Positions 26,082 to 34,453 of a stretch of 64,000 bases of DNA are shown here, one piece after another. This stretch comes from Kribbella sp. VKM Ac-2569. Its GTDB lineage: Bacteria; Actinomycetota; Actinomycetes; Propionibacteriales; Kribbellaceae. The translations under genes were made by a program, and so were the position numbers. How positions within the stretch are numbered: the first letter of the stretch is position 1; the number at the start of each line of letters is the position of its first letter. The DNA lies in contig NZ_SGXJ01000001.1 in assembly GCF_004216905.1 (NCBI RefSeq), positions 248,001 through 312,000 on the forward strand, in the 5' to 3' direction. A model generated the notes under the pieces. The model ran no database searches. It was given only the letters and a program-made list of their open reading frames with translations, and was not told the origin of the DNA.

Positions 26082-26854
26082 CCGCGTTCGACCAAGGCGA
26101 GCACCCGGGCTGGCGAGCCGGAGCCGCCGACGATCGGCAGCGGTCCGGCGATGACGACGGCGCCGGTCGGCGGCAGCTCGGCGAGGTTCTGCAGCTGCGT
26201 CAGCCCGTACTTGTCGCTCCCCATCAAATAGGAGTGGCACGGGAACGGCGGATCGAACGAGTGCGCCTTCCCGGCGTCGGTGCCGACGGTCTCAACGCCC
26301 ATACCGAGTACGGGCGACTCCTGCGCGACCCATCGTGCGCACTCCGGCGACAGGCCCGGCGTGTGCGGTCCGTTCTCGTCGGCGTTGACGAACGCCTCCT
26401 GCGAATGCGATCGCGCGTCCCATCCCGTGCGTACGAACAGCCAGCCGCCGGCGGGCAGCGGAATGTTCTCCGCCTCCCACGCCTTGAGGTGGTCGACCTC
26501 GACGAGGAAGTCGGGGTTCTTCTCGACCTCGGCGGTGAAGTCGAGAACGACGGCCGGCGCGATGAGCCGGTTGGCCGGCACCGACGCCACGTCGGCGAGA
26601 TCCTTGCCGGTGACCCAGTGGTTCGGTGCGTCGAAGTGGGTGCCGGTGTGCTCGCCGCTGGTGAAGTTGTTCCAGTACCACGCCGGCCCGCGGTCGTCGT
26701 ACCTGCTGATCTCCGCCAGCGCGAACGGCGCCGTCTGCCCGAACTCCGGCGGCAACTGGATCACCGGCGTCGACGCGGACAGCGGCGACGTCAGGTCCAC
26801 CACCTCGACCGATCCGTCGGCGAGTGCTGCGACAAGTGCCGACAGGAGCGGCAT
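26078..26854 (-). CDS. cyclase-family metal hydrolase (isatin hydrolase / kynurenine formamidase type)
   Basis: The protein has 258 residues with the metal-binding signature HTGTHFDAPNHW, matching the HxGTHxDxPxH motif of the cyclase family (Mn or Zn hydrolases opening cyclic amides or formamides). Start ATG has GGAGG 5 nt upstream. Translationally coupled to the ThDP enzyme downstream. The pair recalls isatin hydrolase plus isatinate decarboxylase described in indole-3-acetate breakdown, which would give anthranilate. Kynurenine formamidase is the other option. Confidence 0.85.
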   Translation of the reverse strand: MPLLSALVAALADGSVEVVDLTSPLSASTPVIQLPPEFGQTAPFALAEISRYDDRGPAWYWNNFTSGEHTGTHFDAPNHWVTGKDLADVASVPANRLIAPAVVLDFTAEVEKNPDFLVEVDHLKAWEAENIPLPAGGWLFVRTGWDARSHSQEAFVNADENGPHTPGLSPECARWVAQESPVLGMGVETVGTDAGKAHSFDPPFPCHSYLMGSDKYGLTQLQNLAELPPTGAVVIAGPLPIVGGSGSPARVLALVERG

Positions 26855-26932
26855 GCGAACCTCCAGGCGAGTGACGAACGGATGCCTGACGCTAGGCCGA
26901 CGCCCCTGCCCTCGTCCAGGACAATGGGCCGC

Positions 26933-27439
26933 ATGCAGCTAGCGATGTTTCGCGCACCCGAACTCCCGCCCGGCGGACGGATCATCGAACGCACCGCGGT
27001 CCGCGGCGTACTGTTCCGCGGCCCCGAGCTGCTACTCCTCAGCTCACGCCACGGCGACTACAAGTTCCCCGGCGGCGGCGTCGAATCCAGTGAGTCGTTC
27101 GACCAAGCCCTCCGCCGCGAGTTCCGTGAGGAATGCGGGTACGACGCGGTTGCCGTCGGAGCCGAGTTGGCGACGACCCGCGAGGAGGTCGCGGCGATCG
27201 ACGCGGAGTACGACGTGTTCGGGATGACGTCGTACTACTTCGAGTGCTCAGGCGGGGCGCCTCTCGGCGACCAGCACCTGGAGGGATACGAGGCGGAGCT
27301 GGAGCTCACGCCCCAATGGGTGACTGTGGCGGCGGCCCTGGCCGCCAATCGGAGCGTGCTGGAGAGCGGCGTCGGAGTGATGCGCTGGCTGGTGCGCGAG
27401 ATCGCCGTGCTCGAATGGCTCAGCGAGCGTTCTCGCTGA
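26933..27439 (+). CDS. Nudix hydrolase
   Basis: The protein has 168 residues. The Nudix box GGGVESSESFDQALRREF continues REECGY and fits GX5EX7REUXEEXGU completely. It would cleave a nucleoside diphosphate linked to another moiety. ATG 26933 has AGGA at 11 nt. ATG 26924 (too close to it) is an alternative. The 3' end overlaps the convergent nucleosidase gene by 20 bp. Confidence 0.88.
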   Translation: MQLAMFRAPELPPGGRIIERTAVRGVLFRGPELLLLSSRHGDYKFPGGGVESSESFDQALRREFREECGYDAVAVGAELATTREEVAAIDAEYDVFGMTSYYFECSGGAPLGDQHLEGYEAELELTPQWVTVAAALAANRSVLESGVGVMRWLVREIAVLEWLSERSR

Positions 27440-27968
27440 CCCACTCCCCCAGCACCTTCGCGCTGGCGTCTACGAGGGACGGCCAGTCCAGGGCGGCTTC
27501 GTCCGCCGAGTCCGACACGTGTTTCACGACGCGCACAGGTACGCCGTACGCGCGGCACGCGTACACGACGCCGTACGCCTCCATGTCCACCAAGTGCGCT
27601 CGCTCCGCCAACCGCGCCCGTACGACGGGATCCGTCACGAAGACGTCCCCCGACGCCAGTACCGTCCCGTCCCCACCCTCGACAGCCAACTCATCCTGCG
27701 GATCCAGCCCGATCGCCCGGACCGCCTCCGCGTTCACGTCGTGGTTGATCACCGTGCTCGGCAGATACAACCCGGAGAGCCCGTCCCGCAGTGCGCCCGT
27801 CGTACCGACGTTCAACACCACCAGCCCCGTCGTGTCCCGCTCCGCCAAGGCCCGCGCGGTAGCCACCGCCGCCGCCGTCTTCCCGACGCCGGTAACGACG
27901 ACGGGCAGTTCGTCCGGGACGTAGCGGGCTTCTGCGCGGATGGCGCTGACGATCAGGTAACTGGTCAC
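27420..27968 (-). CDS. nucleoside phosphorylase/nucleosidase-family protein
   Basis: The protein has 182 residues, short for the MTA/SAH nucleosidase family (about 230). Recognisable parts are VVVTGVGKTAAAVATARAL, VLNVGTTGALRDGL, and the ribose/base site LVDMEAYGVVYACRAYGVP followed by KHVSDSADE. It should release a base from a nucleoside. The GTG start is 7 nt after TACGCT and lies within a 16-bp perfect inverted repeat. Confidence 0.82.
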   Translation of the reverse strand: MTSYLIVSAIRAEARYVPDELPVVVTGVGKTAAAVATARALAERDTTGLVVLNVGTTGALRDGLSGLYLPSTVINHDVNAEAVRAIGLDPQDELAVEGGDGTVLASGDVFVTDPVVRARLAERAHLVDMEAYGVVYACRAYGVPVRVVKHVSDSADEAALDWPSLVDASAKVLGEWVSENAR

Positions 27969-27998
27969 CCGCCGAAGCGTAGTCGGCGGGTGACCAGT
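27960..27998. repeat. 16-bp perfect inverted repeat over the nucleosidase start
   Basis: Arms 27960-27975 and 27983-27998 are exact reverse complements around AGCGTAG. The GTG start (27968-27966) is in one arm, and the putative -10 box TACGCT (27981-27976) is the loop. The repeat begins 10 bp after the protease stop. It may be both the terminator of the protease gene and an operator for the nucleosidase gene. Confidence 0.8.
27976..27981 (-). promoter_or_regulatory. leaderless-type -10 box of the nucleosidase gene
   Basis: TACGCT on the minus strand ends 7 nt before the GTG and is the loop of the 16-bp inverted repeat. Confidence 0.5.
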
Positions 27999-28008
27999 CC
28001 TCCGGAGA

Positions 28009-28890
28009 TCAGGGGAGCTTGACGTACGGCGCGAGGAAGGACCGTGCCGATTGGGTGTCGGTTCGATAGACGACGTTCGTCGCGTAGCAGGGGGTGTCGC
28101 CGGTGATGGTGGTTGCCGCGAGGACGCGTTTGCCGTTGAGGGTGACGAAGTTCGGGCCGCCTGAGTCGCCGTAGCAGGCGCCGCCGTTGCCCTGCGGCGC
28201 GGTCATGGCGAGCCGGACCCACGTCTTGTTCAGCGCGTCGAAGTCCACCGGCGCCTTCATCCGCACACCGCCGCCGGGATGCGTCTGGCCGCCCGGACCG
28301 TTGACTGCCTCTTGGGTGCCGTAGCCGACGACCAGCCAGGACGCGGCATCGAGCGCCCGGCTGCCCAGCTTGTCCAACTGACCCGCGCTCGGCAGCGTTG
28401 CCGGCGTGAAGCTCCAGACGTCGGCGGGATCGGTCGCGCGGTTCGCGAAGTCGATCACTCCGATGTCGTGCGCGTCGGCCGACGTCCCCGGGTACGCCGG
28501 GTCCTGGTGGGTGTCGCCCTCTACCGCGTGATGGTTCGTGACGAACGAGGCGGCGGTCTGCGCGGGGGTAAGGCCCTGCGCCGCGGCGTTGTCCAGGAGC
28601 GTCTGGACGTCCTGGTCGAGCGACACGTAGAACTTGGTTCCGGCCGGCCAGTCGTCGGTGCAGTGCGCCGCCGTCAGATAGGTGTCGCGGTCAACCATCG
28701 TGCCGCTGCACACCCAGTCGAACCGATCAGGTACGCCGTCACCGGTGTTGTCCCACAACGCCATGAACGCGCCGACCTCGGTCCGCTCCGGCGCCGGCGT
28801 CGCGTTGTAGGAGTTGATAGCCGCCGCCGGCACGGTGGACGCACACATCGCCGCACCGATCGCCAGCACGGTCAGGATCTTCTTGCGCAT
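28009..28890 (-). CDS. secreted trypsin-like serine protease
   Basis: The protein has 293 residues. Sec signal peptide MRKKILTVLAIGAAMCASTV followed by PAAA, cleavage likely near residue 24. Catalytic triad: His in LTAAHC, Asp in AHDIGVIDF, Ser in CYGDSGGP. It carries paired Cys as in S1 proteases and has no pro-domain of the alpha-lytic type. GGGAGG lies just before the ATG. Exported and probably active outside the cell. Confidence 0.92.
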   Translation of the reverse strand: MRKKILTVLAIGAAMCASTVPAAAINSYNATPAPERTEVGAFMALWDNTGDGVPDRFDWVCSGTMVDRDTYLTAAHCTDDWPAGTKFYVSLDQDVQTLLDNAAAQGLTPAQTAASFVTNHHAVEGDTHQDPAYPGTSADAHDIGVIDFANRATDPADVWSFTPATLPSAGQLDKLGSRALDAASWLVVGYGTQEAVNGPGGQTHPGGGVRMKAPVDFDALNKTWVRLAMTAPQGNGGACYGDSGGPNFVTLNGKRVLAATTITGDTPCYATNVVYRTDTQSARSFLAPYVKLP

Positions 28891-29023
28891 GGAACCTCCC
28901 AGAGGGCACGAAACAGCGGCACACTACGCCGCCGCCTGCCCCCGGGAGAAGCCCTGAAGACCCCACCGGCCCACGTCAGAGGGAACCCTCCGCAGCGCGG
29001 GACAAACCCTTCGCCCGGATCGG

Positions 29024-29057
29024 TCAGCTGACGCTAACGCAGGGCTCGCCGGACTCT
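29024..29057. repeat. displaced copy of the ispG 3' end
   Basis: 34 bp match the last 34 bp of ispG (29843-29876) in 30 positions and the same orientation. In the ispG frame the copy would read ESGEPCVSVS and stop, against [14 protein letters not shown] residues in ispG. It lies 819 bp away, on the far side of vapBC, and is not part of any gene. Confidence 0.75.
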
Positions 29058-29080
29058 CTCGCCCCCAGAGCCGGTCATCC

Positions 29081-29503
29081 TCAGAGCGATCCCTTCGGTA
29101 CAACCCACTCGACGGGCTGCCCGGTCACCTTCGCAATCCGGTCGTAGTCCTCGTCGTAGTGCAACACCGTCAGCCCGGACAACTCCGCCGTCGCTGCAAT
29201 GATGAGATCCGGCAGCTTGAAGCCTCGATGCTGACTCTTCGCGGCAAGTGCTCGGTGAACACCTAGAGCCCTGTCCATGACGTCGGTGGTCACGTCTTCC
29301 CAGCGCTGCCCCTGGAGGTCTGACCACATTCGCTCGTACGTTGCTGGATCAGGTGCATTGTTGAGACATTCGAGCAAGGTCATCTGGCACAGCGCCACGC
29401 GACCTTCGACCAGTAACGTGTCGAAGCGATGCTTGACCGAGGCGTGCCGGCCACGGAGTACGACAACCGACGTGTCCACCAAGTAGGCGGACCCAGCCAT
29501 CAT
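29081..29503 (-). CDS. vapC: VapC-type PIN-domain toxin
   Basis: The protein has 140 residues with the PIN acidic residues: Asp in YLVDTSVVV, Glu in LLECLNN, Asp in KLPDLIIAATA and Asp in HYDEDYDRIA. These bind Mg and cut RNA, often tRNA. The ATG overlaps the stop of the antitoxin gene (ATGA). Expected to be held inactive by VapB until the latter is degraded. Confidence 0.92.
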   Translation of the reverse strand: MMAGSAYLVDTSVVVLRGRHASVKHRFDTLLVEGRVALCQMTLLECLNNAPDPATYERMWSDLQGQRWEDVTTDVMDRALGVHRALAAKSQHRGFKLPDLIIAATAELSGLTVLHYDEDYDRIAKVTGQPVEWVVPKGSL

Positions 29504-29754
29504 GCGGTGCGCGCCTCTCGCGCATCCTCCTCCAGTTTGCTCAGATCACGGCCGCCCCCATACCGCCAGGCGTCGGCCGACGCGCTGAGATCGAGTTCGA
29601 CGGCGTCCAGCGTCGCGATGAGATCCTTTGCCCGCTTACGCCGAGCGAACTCGTGCAAGGCGGCGTTGATCGTCTCCACCTTGCTGTCGGTGCCCAACTC
29701 GGCGCGAGCGGCGTCCAGCCACTCGTCGTTCACGTCCACTGAGATGCGCGTCAT
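29500..29754 (-). CDS. vapB: VapB-type ribbon-helix-helix antitoxin
   Basis: The protein has 84 residues: MTRISVDVNDEWLDAARAEL and KVETINAALHEFARRK form the RHH DNA-binding part, and the acidic tail (LEEDAREAR) would cover the toxin. First gene of the pair. Start ATG 29754 is 7 nt behind TATCTT. A longer open frame to 29841 overlaps nothing sensible and is rejected. Confidence 0.9.
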   Translation of the reverse strand: MTRISVDVNDEWLDAARAELGTDSKVETINAALHEFARRKRAKDLIATLDAVELDLSASADAWRYGGGRDLSKLEEDAREARTA

Positions 29755-29761
29755 ATAACTA

Positions 29762-29767
29762 AAGATA
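29762..29767 (-). promoter_or_regulatory. leaderless-type -10 box of vapB
   Basis: TATCTT on the minus strand ends 7 nt before the vapB ATG, in an A+T-rich stretch. The VapBC complex would be expected to bind here for autoregulation. Confidence 0.5.
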
Positions 29768-29842
29768 CACCGAACAAGGACGCCATGTGGTGCAGATTCT
29801 CGGTGCGGTCGTACACCAAGTTGAATGGCGAGTTGGTGCAAT

Positions 29843-30991
29843 TCAGCTGACGCTGACGGTGGGCTCGCCGGGCTCTGTGGTCTCCATCGACTCGGCGATG
29901 CGCATCGCCTCTTCGATCAGGGTCTCGACGATGGCGGATTCCGGGACGGTCTTGATGACCTCGCCCTTGACGAAGATCTGGCCCTTGCCGTTGCCGGAGG
30001 CGACGCCGAGGTCGGCTTCGCGGGCCTCGCCGGGGCCGTTCACGACGCAGCCCATGACGGCGACGCGGAGCGGGACCTCCATGCCCTCGAGGCCGGCGGT
30101 GACCTGCTCGGCCAGGGTGTAGACGTCCACCTGGGCGCGGCCGCAGGACGGGCAGGAGACGATCTCGAGCTTGCGCTCGCGCAGGTTCAGCGACTGCAGG
30201 ATCTGCAGGCCGACCTTGACCTCCTCTACCGGCGGCGCGGACAGCGAGACCCGGATCGTGTCGCCGATGCCCTTCGACAGCAGGGCGCCGAACGCGACCG
30301 ACGACTTGATCGTGCCCTGGAACGCCGGCCCGGCTTCGGTGACCCCGAGGTGCAGCGGCCAGTCGCCGCGCTCGGCGAGCATCTCGTACGCCTGCACCAT
30401 CACGACCGGGTCGTTGTGCTTGACCGAGATCTTGAAGTCGTGGAAGTCGTGCTCCTCGAACAGCGACGCCTCCCAGACGGCCGACTCGACGAGCGCCTCG
30501 GGCGTCGCCTTGCCGTACTTCTCCAGCAGCCGCTTGTCCAGCGAGCCCGCGTTCACGCCGATCCGCAGCGACGTACCGTGGTCCTTCGCGGCCTGCGCGA
30601 TCTCCTTGACCTGGTCGTCGAACTTGCGGATGTTGCCCGGGTTCACCCGTACGGCGGCGCAGCCGGCCTCGATCGCCGCGAACACGTAGCCCGGCTGGAA
30701 GTGGATGTCGGCGATCACCGGGATCTGCGAGTGCTGCGCGATCTCCGCGAGCGCGTCGGCGTCCTCCTGCCGCGGGCACGCGACCCGGACGATGTCGCAG
30801 CCCGCCGCGGTCAGCTCGGCGATCTGCTGCAGCGTCGTGTTCACGTCGTGCGTCTTCGTCGTGGTCATCGACTGCACAGAGACCGGTGCGTCGCCGCCGA
30901 CGAGCACCTTGCCGACCTTGATCTGGCGGGTCTTCCGACGCGGCGCGAGGGTCGGAGGCGGCAGCGCGGGCATGCCCAGGTTGATGCTCAT
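29843..30991 (-). CDS. ispG: 4-hydroxy-3-methylbut-2-enyl diphosphate synthase (flavodoxin)
   Basis: The enzyme (382 residues) reduces methylerythritol cyclodiphosphate to HMBPP in the MEP isoprenoid pathway. The 4Fe-4S ligands are in [12 protein letters not shown] and [10 protein letters not shown]. The N-terminal barrel has [11 protein letters not shown] and VRVNPGNI. The C-terminal tail beyond IAESMETTE is a short extra peptide whose DNA is repeated at 29024. It follows rip1 and dxr in the order known from mycobacteria (Rv2870c-Rv2868c). Confidence 0.97.
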   Translation of the reverse strand: MSINLGMPALPPPTLAPRRKTRQIKVGKVLVGGDAPVSVQSMTTTKTHDVNTTLQQIAELTAAGCDIVRVACPRQEDADALAEIAQHSQIPVIADIHFQPGYVFAAIEAGCAAVRVNPGNIRKFDDQVKEIAQAAKDHGTSLRIGVNAGSLDKRLLEKYGKATPEALVESAVWEASLFEEHDFHDFKISVKHNDPVVMVQAYEMLAERGDWPLHLGVTEAGPAFQGTIKSSVAFGALLSKGIGDTIRVSLSAPPVEEVKVGLQILQSLNLRERKLEIVSCPSCGRAQVDVYTLAEQVTAGLEGMEVPLRVAVMGCVVNGPGEAREADLGVASGNGKGQIFVKGEVIKTVPESAIVETLIEEAMRIAESMETTEPGEPTVSVS

Positions 30992-30997
30992 GTTTCC

Positions 30998-32305
30998 TTA
31001 TCCGTTGAACAGCTTGATGGGGTTCACGATGTCGGCGATGACGAGCAGCACACCCATCACCACGATCACACTGGCCGCGACGTACGCGATCGGGAGCAGC
31101 TTGGCCACGTCGACGTACCCGGGGTCCGGCCGGCCGAACAGCTTGGCGAGGCCGCGCCGGATGCCTTCCCAGATCGCGCCGATCATGTGACCGCCGTCGA
31201 GCGGCAGCAGCGGGATGAAGTTGAACAGGGCGAGGAACAGGTTCAGCGAGGCGAGCAGCAGGATCAGGGTGGCCGCCTTCGCGCCGACGTTCAGGTCGCT
31301 GGAGGCGATCTCGCCCGCGACCCGGCTGGCACCGACGACGCTCATCGGGCTGTCCTGGTCACGCTCGCCGCCGACGATCGACTTGGCGACGCCGACCAGC
31401 TTCTGCGGGAACTGGCCGAGGGCCTGGATGGTGCTGACCGTGTAGCCGCCCATCTTGTCCAGGGCGTAGCCGACGCTCTGCCGCTCGACCTTGCTCTCCG
31501 GCGAGACCCCGAGGAACCCGACCGACACGTACTTGTCCGACCCGGGCTTGTCCAGGACCTGGTTGACGATCGTGCTGGTGTGCAGGGTCACCTGCTGACC
31601 GTTGCGCTCGACAACGATCGTGGCGGCCTTGTCGGTGTTCGCCCGGATCAGCGGCGTCAGCTGGTCCCAGCTGTTGATCGTGGTGCCGTTGAACGCGACG
31701 ATCTTGTCGCCGACCTGGAACCCGGCCTGCTTGGCCGGCGAGGGCTTGTCGCTGTCCAGGCACTTGCGGTCCGGCGACGCCTGGTCGGCCGGGATCACGC
31801 AGTCGGTCACCGTCGAGATGGTCGTCTGCGCGACGCTGTCGCCGTAGATCGTGAACAGCCCGGTGAAGAGCACGACCGCGATCAGCACGTTGACCAGCGG
31901 CCCGGACGCCATCACGATCAGCTTCTTCCACCACACCTTCTGGTAGAAGAGCCGGCCGTCGTCCTCGGGCGAGATCGTCTCGTACTCCGCCGTGCGCGCG
32001 TTCTCGACCATCGACTGGATCGGGCCGGTGTTGGCCTTGCGCACCTTGGTCGGGTCCTGGCCCTTGGCGGGCGGCATCATGCCGATGATCCGGACGAAAC
32101 CGCCGGCCGGGATCGCCTTGATGCCGTACTCCGTCTCGCCGCGCTTCACCGACCAGATGGTCCGCCCGAAGCCGACGAAGAACTGTGTGACCTTCATCCC
32201 GAACGCCTTGGCCGGGAGCATGTGGCCCATCTCGTGCAGCGCGACCGAGATCAGCACCCCGGCAACGAAGAGCACGATGCCGAGAATGGTGAGAAGCACA
32301 CTCAT
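30998..32305 (-). CDS. rip1: site-2 intramembrane metalloprotease (M50, Rip1/RseP type)
   Basis: The protein has 435 residues. Zinc motif VALHEMGHMLPAKAFG in the first helix, FVGFGRTIWS, a PDZ domain at about 170-280 (AKQAGFQVGDKIVAFNGT), and the second zinc site in LLPLDGGHMIGAI, then a last helix. It cleaves anti-sigma factors or other membrane proteins inside the bilayer. It sits between ispG (6 bp) and dxr (4-bp overlap). Confidence 0.95.
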   Translation of the reverse strand: MSVLLTILGIVLFVAGVLISVALHEMGHMLPAKAFGMKVTQFFVGFGRTIWSVKRGETEYGIKAIPAGGFVRIIGMMPPAKGQDPTKVRKANTGPIQSMVENARTAEYETISPEDDGRLFYQKVWWKKLIVMASGPLVNVLIAVVLFTGLFTIYGDSVAQTTISTVTDCVIPADQASPDRKCLDSDKPSPAKQAGFQVGDKIVAFNGTTINSWDQLTPLIRANTDKAATIVVERNGQQVTLHTSTIVNQVLDKPGSDKYVSVGFLGVSPESKVERQSVGYALDKMGGYTVSTIQALGQFPQKLVGVAKSIVGGERDQDSPMSVVGASRVAGEIASSDLNVGAKAATLILLLASLNLFLALFNFIPLLPLDGGHMIGAIWEGIRRGLAKLFGRPDPGYVDVAKLLPIAYVAASVIVVMGVLLVIADIVNPIKLFNG

Positions 32306-33513
32306 GCCTGCTGGATCTCCTGTACGCCGGTAATGTCACGGGCCCGCTGCCGGGCCCACGCGTCCGCCGCGAGCACGTCGTCGACGGACAGTTCCTCATA
32401 TGAGGGTACGTCGTGTTCGGTCACCACCCGTGCCACCGTGTCGACGATCCCCACGAACGGCAGCCGGCCGTCCCGGAACGCCTGGACGCAGACCTCGTTG
32501 GCCGCGTTGAAGACAGCCGGAGCGGTCCCGCCCCGGGTCCCCGCCTCGCGGGCCAGCGCCACGGACGGGAACTCGGCGTCGTCGACCGGCTGGAACGTCC
32601 AGGTGCTCGCCTCGGCCCAGTTCCACGGCGGCGAAGCGTCCGGTATCCGGTCAGGCCAGCCCAGCGCGAGCGCGATCGGCACCGTCATCGTCGGTACGCC
32701 GACCTGCGCGATCGTGGAGCCGTCGAAGAACTCGACCATCGAGTGGATCGCCTGCTGCCGGTGGATGACCACGTCGATCCGGTCCATCGGGATCCCGAAC
32801 AGCAGGTGCGCCTCGATCAGTTCGAGCCCCTTGTTGACGAGCGTGGCCGAGTTGATCGTGACGACCGGCCCCATCGCGAAGTTCGGGTGGTCCAGGGCCT
32901 GCTCGACGGTCACGTTCTCCAGCTCGCTCCGCGGCCGGCCGAGGAACGGGCCGCCACTCGCGGTCAGGAGCAGTTTGCGGACCTCGTCCGGCGTACCGCC
33001 GCGCAGGCACTGGGCGATCGCGCTGTGCTCGGAGTCGACCGCGACGATCTGCCCCGGTTTCGCGCGCCGGGTGACGATCGGGCCGCCGATCACCAGCGAC
33101 TCCTTGTTGGCCAGCGCCAGCGTGTTCCCGGCGTCCAGCGCGGCCAGCGTCGCGTGCAGACCGACCGACCCGTTGATGCCGTTGAGTACTACGTCACACG
33201 GCATCGCCGCGAGCTCGCTGGAGGCGTCCGGTCCGGTGACGATCTTCGGGATCCGGAACTCGCCCTGCGCGTACCCCTTCCGCTGCGCCTCGGCGTAGAA
33301 CGCCAGCTGCAGGTCCTGCGCGACCGTGGCCTTGGCCACCGCCACGACCTCGACCTCGAACTCGAGCGCCTGCTCCGCGAGCAGGGCGACGTTGTCGCCG
33401 CCTGCGGACAGGGCCAGGACGTGGAAGCGGTCCCGGTTCCGTCCGATCAGCTCGAGCGCCTGAGTACCGATCGAGCCGGTGGAGCCGAGGATGACGACGC
33501 TACGCGGGTTCAC
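32302..33513 (-). CDS. dxr: 1-deoxy-D-xylulose 5-phosphate reductoisomerase
   Basis: The enzyme (403 residues) makes MEP from DXP with NADPH. NADPH loop VILGSTGSIGTQAL, metal/substrate residues in LANKESLVIGG, VDSEHSAI, and LLTASGGPFLGR. Starts at GTG 33513 (VNPRSVV). First of the dxr-rip1-ispG operon, preceded at 17 bp by the FHA gene on the same strand. Confidence 0.97.
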   Translation of the reverse strand: MNPRSVVILGSTGSIGTQALELIGRNRDRFHVLALSAGGDNVALLAEQALEFEVEVVAVAKATVAQDLQLAFYAEAQRKGYAQGEFRIPKIVTGPDASSELAAMPCDVVLNGINGSVGLHATLAALDAGNTLALANKESLVIGGPIVTRRAKPGQIVAVDSEHSAIAQCLRGGTPDEVRKLLLTASGGPFLGRPRSELENVTVEQALDHPNFAMGPVVTINSATLVNKGLELIEAHLLFGIPMDRIDVVIHRQQAIHSMVEFFDGSTIAQVGVPTMTVPIALALGWPDRIPDASPPWNWAEASTWTFQPVDDAEFPSVALAREAGTRGGTAPAVFNAANEVCVQAFRDGRLPFVGIVDTVARVVTEHDVPSYEELSVDDVLAADAWARQRARDITGVQEIQQA

Positions 33514-33530
33514 GGCGCCATTGTTCCAGG

Positions 33531-34364
33531 TCAGGCGAGCAATAGCCGGAACGGGAGCGCTCCGAGCCGGATCTCGTCGCCGTGGGTGACCATCGCGGTC
33601 TCGATCGGCACGCCGTTCACCAGTGTCCCGTTGGTCGACCCCAGGTCCCGCAGCTCGTAGCTGGTCGCGTCGATCCGCAGCAGTTCCGCGTGGTGGCGGC
33701 TGACCTCCTGACGGTCGAGGATCAGGTCACAGTCCGGTGCGCGGCCGATACGGGCCAGGTCGAGCAGCGGCACGACGTCACCGTCCAGCCCGACCAGTGC
33801 GGGCTGCGGTCCGGTTTCCAGGGCGGCTGCGATCTCCGTCACGCCCGCGGTCCGGATCGACAGCGAGACGATCAGGTCGTCGCCCTTGTCCACGTGCAGG
33901 TTGTGCTGAGCGCCGTACCCCTGCAGCAGGTCGCCGTACTCGTCGATGACGACGGCGGAGACGTGGTAGTACCCCGGCGGCAGCTGTGCGTACGCCGCGG
34001 CGCCGAGGGACGTGGTCAGTACTACGGCGTCGTACTCGCGGTGACTGACGTCGGTGATCGTGATGAGGACCGGGCTGTTGGCACTGAGATGTGCCTCGGC
34101 GCCGGTGTCACCCGGGGTGAACTCGACAGTGATCATCGGGGCGGGCCGGAACTCGTCCAGCCCGACCAGGCGGCCCACGGCGGGCACCGTGCCGGTCGGA
34201 ATGGACAGCGGTACGTACTGACCGTGTGACCGCACCAGTACGTCGAGCTGCGGTCGCGGCCACCCGTTGCGGCGGGCGAGCAGGTACGCGCTGACCATGC
34301 CCTTGCTGAAGATGAAGGCCACATCTCCGACAACAGCCCGCACGAATCCGCTGACAGGTTCCAT
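33531..34364 (-). CDS. FHA-domain protein
   Basis: The protein has 277 residues. The C-terminal FHA domain (about 190-277) is intact: IGRAPDCDLILDRQEVSRHH and LRDLGSTNGTLVNG bind phosphothreonine. The N-terminal 180 residues are a beta-rich domain I cannot name. ATG 34364 is chosen for GGGGGTG 6 nt upstream. Probably reads Ser/Thr kinase output. Possibly cotranscribed with dxr. Confidence 0.88.
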   Translation of the reverse strand: MEPVSGFVRAVVGDVAFIFSKGMVSAYLLARRNGWPRPQLDVLVRSHGQYVPLSIPTGTVPAVGRLVGLDEFRPAPMITVEFTPGDTGAEAHLSANSPVLITITDVSHREYDAVVLTTSLGAAAYAQLPPGYYHVSAVVIDEYGDLLQGYGAQHNLHVDKGDDLIVSLSIRTAGVTEIAAALETGPQPALVGLDGDVVPLLDLARIGRAPDCDLILDRQEVSRHHAELLRIDATSYELRDLGSTNGTLVNGVPIETAMVTHGDEIRLGALPFRLLLA

Positions 34365-34441
34365 CGACACCCCCAGTGCATCAGTATCCCGGAATCGCCA
34401 CTCCGGTACGGCGGTGCGCTGCGTGTCATGGTGTGCCGCCG

Positions 34442-34447
34442 TACCGT
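34442..34447 (+). promoter_or_regulatory. leaderless-type -10 box of the amidotransferase gene
   Basis: TACCGT ends 6 nt before the GTG start. No ribosome site is present in the space. Confidence 0.5.
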
Positions 34448-34453
34448 TGCCCA

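Noticed and set aside
29755..29841. Longer start for vapB
   Set aside because: The added 29 residues look random, and the TATCTT box fits the start at 29754.
29825..33298. A 1157-codon open frame on the plus strand
   Set aside because: It is antisense to ispG, rip1 and dxr. High GC keeps stops out of that frame, and the translation is Arg/Val/Asp-rich with no domain.
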